DNA from: an uncultured Romboutsia sp. | GTDB taxonomy: Bacteria > Bacillota > Clostridia > Peptostreptococcales > Peptostreptococcaceae | Length of the DNA: 16,747 nt | NCBI GenBank assembly: GCA_937880075.1 | Contig: CALFLM010000007.1 | Span: forward strand, 1 to 16,747 | Direction: 5' to 3' | Shown here: positions 15,503-16,747 of the stretch, one piece after another | Layout of the letters: the number at the start of each line of letters is the position of its first letter | How positions within the stretch are numbered: the stretch's first letter is position 1 | The notes under the pieces: generated by a model | Database searches by the model: none | Told to the model about the DNA's origin: nothing | The model's input: only the letters and a program-made list of their open reading frames with translations | Made by a program: the position numbers and the translations under genes

Positions 15503-15580
15503 ATATGCTACAGTATTATAAAATATATATGTTATAGATAACTTATAATACAATAATTGTTTTGAGCAATATATATCCGT
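15501..15580 (+). repeat. Dispersed intergenic repeat, copy 2
   Basis: This is the ungapped partner of 11691-11770 (about 75% identity overall). As in copy 1, it begins in the T-tract of a hairpin. Here it lies between the hairpin and the 3' end of the minus-strand HepT-like gene, so it would be in that gene's 3' untranslated region as antisense. Confidence 0.7.
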
Positions 15581-15604
15581 TACTGAAGTAATGATATATA
15601 TTTT
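15568..15604. repeat. A+T-rich hairpin at the end of repeat copy 2
   Basis: A stem of ten pairs (15568-15577 with 15593-15602), one bulged C, and five more pairs close a TGAA tetraloop at 15584-15587. Copy 1 of the repeat can form a smaller hairpin at nearly the same relative position (11762-11792) although the sequence differs. Confidence 0.5.
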
Positions 15605-15625
15605 GTGACATGAGTAGAGAGAATT

Positions 15626-16177
15626 TTATATTTCAATTTTATCTAAATTTAACTTCTTATCAAAATAAGAAGTTTTAGAAAAATGATTCAATATATAGTT
15701 AGCAGATAAACCTATAAATATGCCAGTACCAATACCTGATATAGATAGTATAGGTAAGTATAAAAATATATTGAAATTTTTAAATATAATAGATGCAGCA
15801 AATAATTGACCTACATTATGAAATACTGCTGAAGAAGTGCTAACACCTATAACTGATACATATTTGCCTCCTAAATGTTTAACTAATATTGTTACTAGAA
15901 AACTTAAAACTCCTCCTGAAATACTATATAGCAGGGAAGAAATACTACCACCTAGGATAGAAGATAATAGTATTTTAAGTATTAGTACAATAAATGTATC
16001 TTTATAGCTATCCAAAGTATATACAGAGATAACTATAATTAAATTAGAAAGTCCAAGTTTAGCACCAGGAGCTATAAATGGAATAGGTAGCATACGCTCG
16101 ATTAAAGATAGTACTAAGGCCATAGAAACAAGTAGACCCATATAAATTATTTTATAAATTTTATTATGTTTAGTCAT
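15626..16177 (-). CDS. Gx transporter / HepT-like (heptaprenyl diphosphate synthase component I) membrane protein
   Basis: This 183-residue hydrophobic protein has roughly five membrane segments. Its signatures are APGAKLGLSN near residues 36-45 and FHNVGQLFAA near 118-127, both typical of the family annotated as heptaprenyl diphosphate synthase component I or Gx transporter. The name comes from sequence family only. The sequence looks like a small membrane transporter or substrate-binding component rather than a prenyltransferase, which needs DDxxD motifs that are absent. The start codon lies 2 nt after the stop of the NusG-domain-II gene and has no clear ribosome binding site, so its translation probably depends on coupling. 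No prenyl synthase gene follows before the hairpin, so a partner would have to lie elsewhere. Confidence 0.8.
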   Translation of the reverse strand: MTKHNKIYKIIYMGLLVSMALVLSLIERMLPIPFIAPGAKLGLSNLIIVISVYTLDSYKDTFIVLILKILLSSILGGSISSLLYSISGGVLSFLVTILVKHLGGKYVSVIGVSTSSAVFHNVGQLFAASIIFKNFNIFLYLPILSISGIGTGIFIGLSANYILNHFSKTSYFDKKLNLDKIEI

Positions 16178-16179
16178 AA

Positions 16180-16572
16180 TTAATGAGATAGTATCAAATC
16201 ATCAGAACTATCATATTCATCTCCTTTTATTTCTATTATTAACTCGTTAGGTAGACATATTAGTGTTTTGCCTACCTTAGATATACTTCCTTGTTTAATA
16301 CAAAGTTTATCTTTGCAATCAGCATCTACAATCTTTATTTCATTTCCATTTATAACAATTGTATTATTTTTGTGATTAGTTGATATTGGTAACCTTTTTT
16401 CAGAATTGACAGGCAAATCAATAGTAGTATAAACTTTGCCATTAATTTTAATAGTAGCATATAAGTTTTTATTGTTTTTATATACTACATTAGAGTATAT
16501 AAAATTTGGTATGAATGAAAAAATTATAAGAACTACTATTATAACGAAATCCATCTTTTTGAAAAGTTTCAT
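16180..16572 (-). CDS. NusG-domain-II membrane-anchored protein
   Basis: This 130-residue protein has a basic N-terminus and one membrane segment (about residues 8-27) followed by an extracytoplasmic domain of the NusG_II type. The diagnostic stretch is DADCKDKLCIKQG at 83-95 followed by ICLPNELIIEI at 105-115. The conserved cysteines are Cys86, Cys91 and Cys106. It is not the transcription factor NusG; no NGN or KOW domain is present. Such proteins are commonly encoded next to HepT/Gx proteins, as here, but their function is not established. The start is ATG at 16572 (minus strand), preceded by AAGGGG (16579-16584). It is the first gene of a two-gene operon. The cysteines may take part in a redox or metal site outside the membrane, which is inference. 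Confidence 0.85.
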   Translation of the reverse strand: MKLFKKMDFVIIVVLIIFSFIPNFIYSNVVYKNNKNLYATIKINGKVYTTIDLPVNSEKRLPISTNHKNNTIVINGNEIKIVDADCKDKLCIKQGSISKVGKTLICLPNELIIEIKGDEYDSSDDLILSH

Positions 16573-16747
16573 AATAATCCCCTTGAAATTTTTAAGTAAA
16601 AAATTAGTATAATTAGATTTTAAAGTAAAAACTTATTATATAGCAATATAAAAATAATTTTAAAGAGTAATTTTTGAAATATTAGATAGAAAAGTAGATA
16701 ATATAGAATTTAAATATATTAGTTATCATTAACATGTTGACTGTAGA
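16573..16747 (-). other. Non-coding upstream region of the minus-strand operon
   Basis: This is A+T-rich sequence with no ORF. Apart from the ribosome binding site at 16579-16584, there is a -10-like TATACT on the minus strand (16606-16611), but no good -35 lies at the right distance. The promoter is therefore not assigned. Confidence 0.35.

Noticed and set aside
16180..16572. Transcription elongation factor NusG
   Set aside because: There is a membrane anchor and only the NusG-II insert-type domain; NGN and KOW domains are absent.
1..16747. Prophage, integrative element or toxin-antitoxin pair
   Set aside because: No integrase, recombinase, phage structural gene, tRNA attachment site or small toxin-like pair is seen on either strand.

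Overview
The window looks like chromosomal DNA of a low-G+C Firmicute. It is strongly A+T-rich (about a quarter G+C by eye), uses AGA and ATA codons heavily, has AGGAGG/AAGGGAG-type ribosome binding sites and several TTG starts. Bacillus-type AddA/AddB, a FolB-FolK fusion and a clostridial-type 7-alpha-hydroxysteroid dehydrogenase point to Clostridia, most likely a gut-associated member of the Peptostreptococcaceae (Clostridioides/Paraclostridium/Romboutsia-like). The family assignment is inference; no rRNA or other phylogenetic marker is present.

Region 1 (1-10715, + strand) is one tightly packed recombination/repair operon of five genes. It holds the 3' end of a gene whose product resembles a catalytically dead SF1 helicase, an active UvrD-like SF1 helicase without a nuclease domain, a 260-residue stand-alone Fe-S PD-(D/E)XK nuclease, then addB and addA. 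Junctions are 1-nt or 11-nt overlaps, or a 21-nt gap, so the genes are probably co-translated. AddAB is the double-strand-break end-resection helicase-nuclease. The three upstream genes contain the same parts (dead helicase, live helicase, iron-staple nuclease) as separate polypeptides, which makes them the most interesting content of the window.

Region 2 (10716-12035) holds a bifunctional folate gene (folB-folK fusion), its terminator, one copy of a dispersed roughly 80-bp intergenic repeat, an unusually G+C-rich hairpin-forming stretch, and a good sigma-A promoter. Region 3 (12040-12878) is a monocistronic SDR gene closely resembling NADP(H)-dependent clostridial 7-alpha-hydroxysteroid dehydrogenase, with its own promoter and terminator. 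Region 4 (12879-13270) is non-coding and contains two overlapping inverted-repeat structures that share an arm. Region 5 (13271-15396) has an EamA/DMT-family transporter and an orphan class I methyltransferase with a CCQH motif.

Region 6 (15397-16747) starts with a large bidirectional-terminator or MITE-like hairpin and the second copy of the dispersed repeat. It ends with a two-gene minus-strand operon: a NusG-domain-II membrane protein and a HepT/Gx-type membrane protein, converging on the methyltransferase. No tRNA, rRNA, CRISPR array, complete insertion sequence or phage gene was seen.
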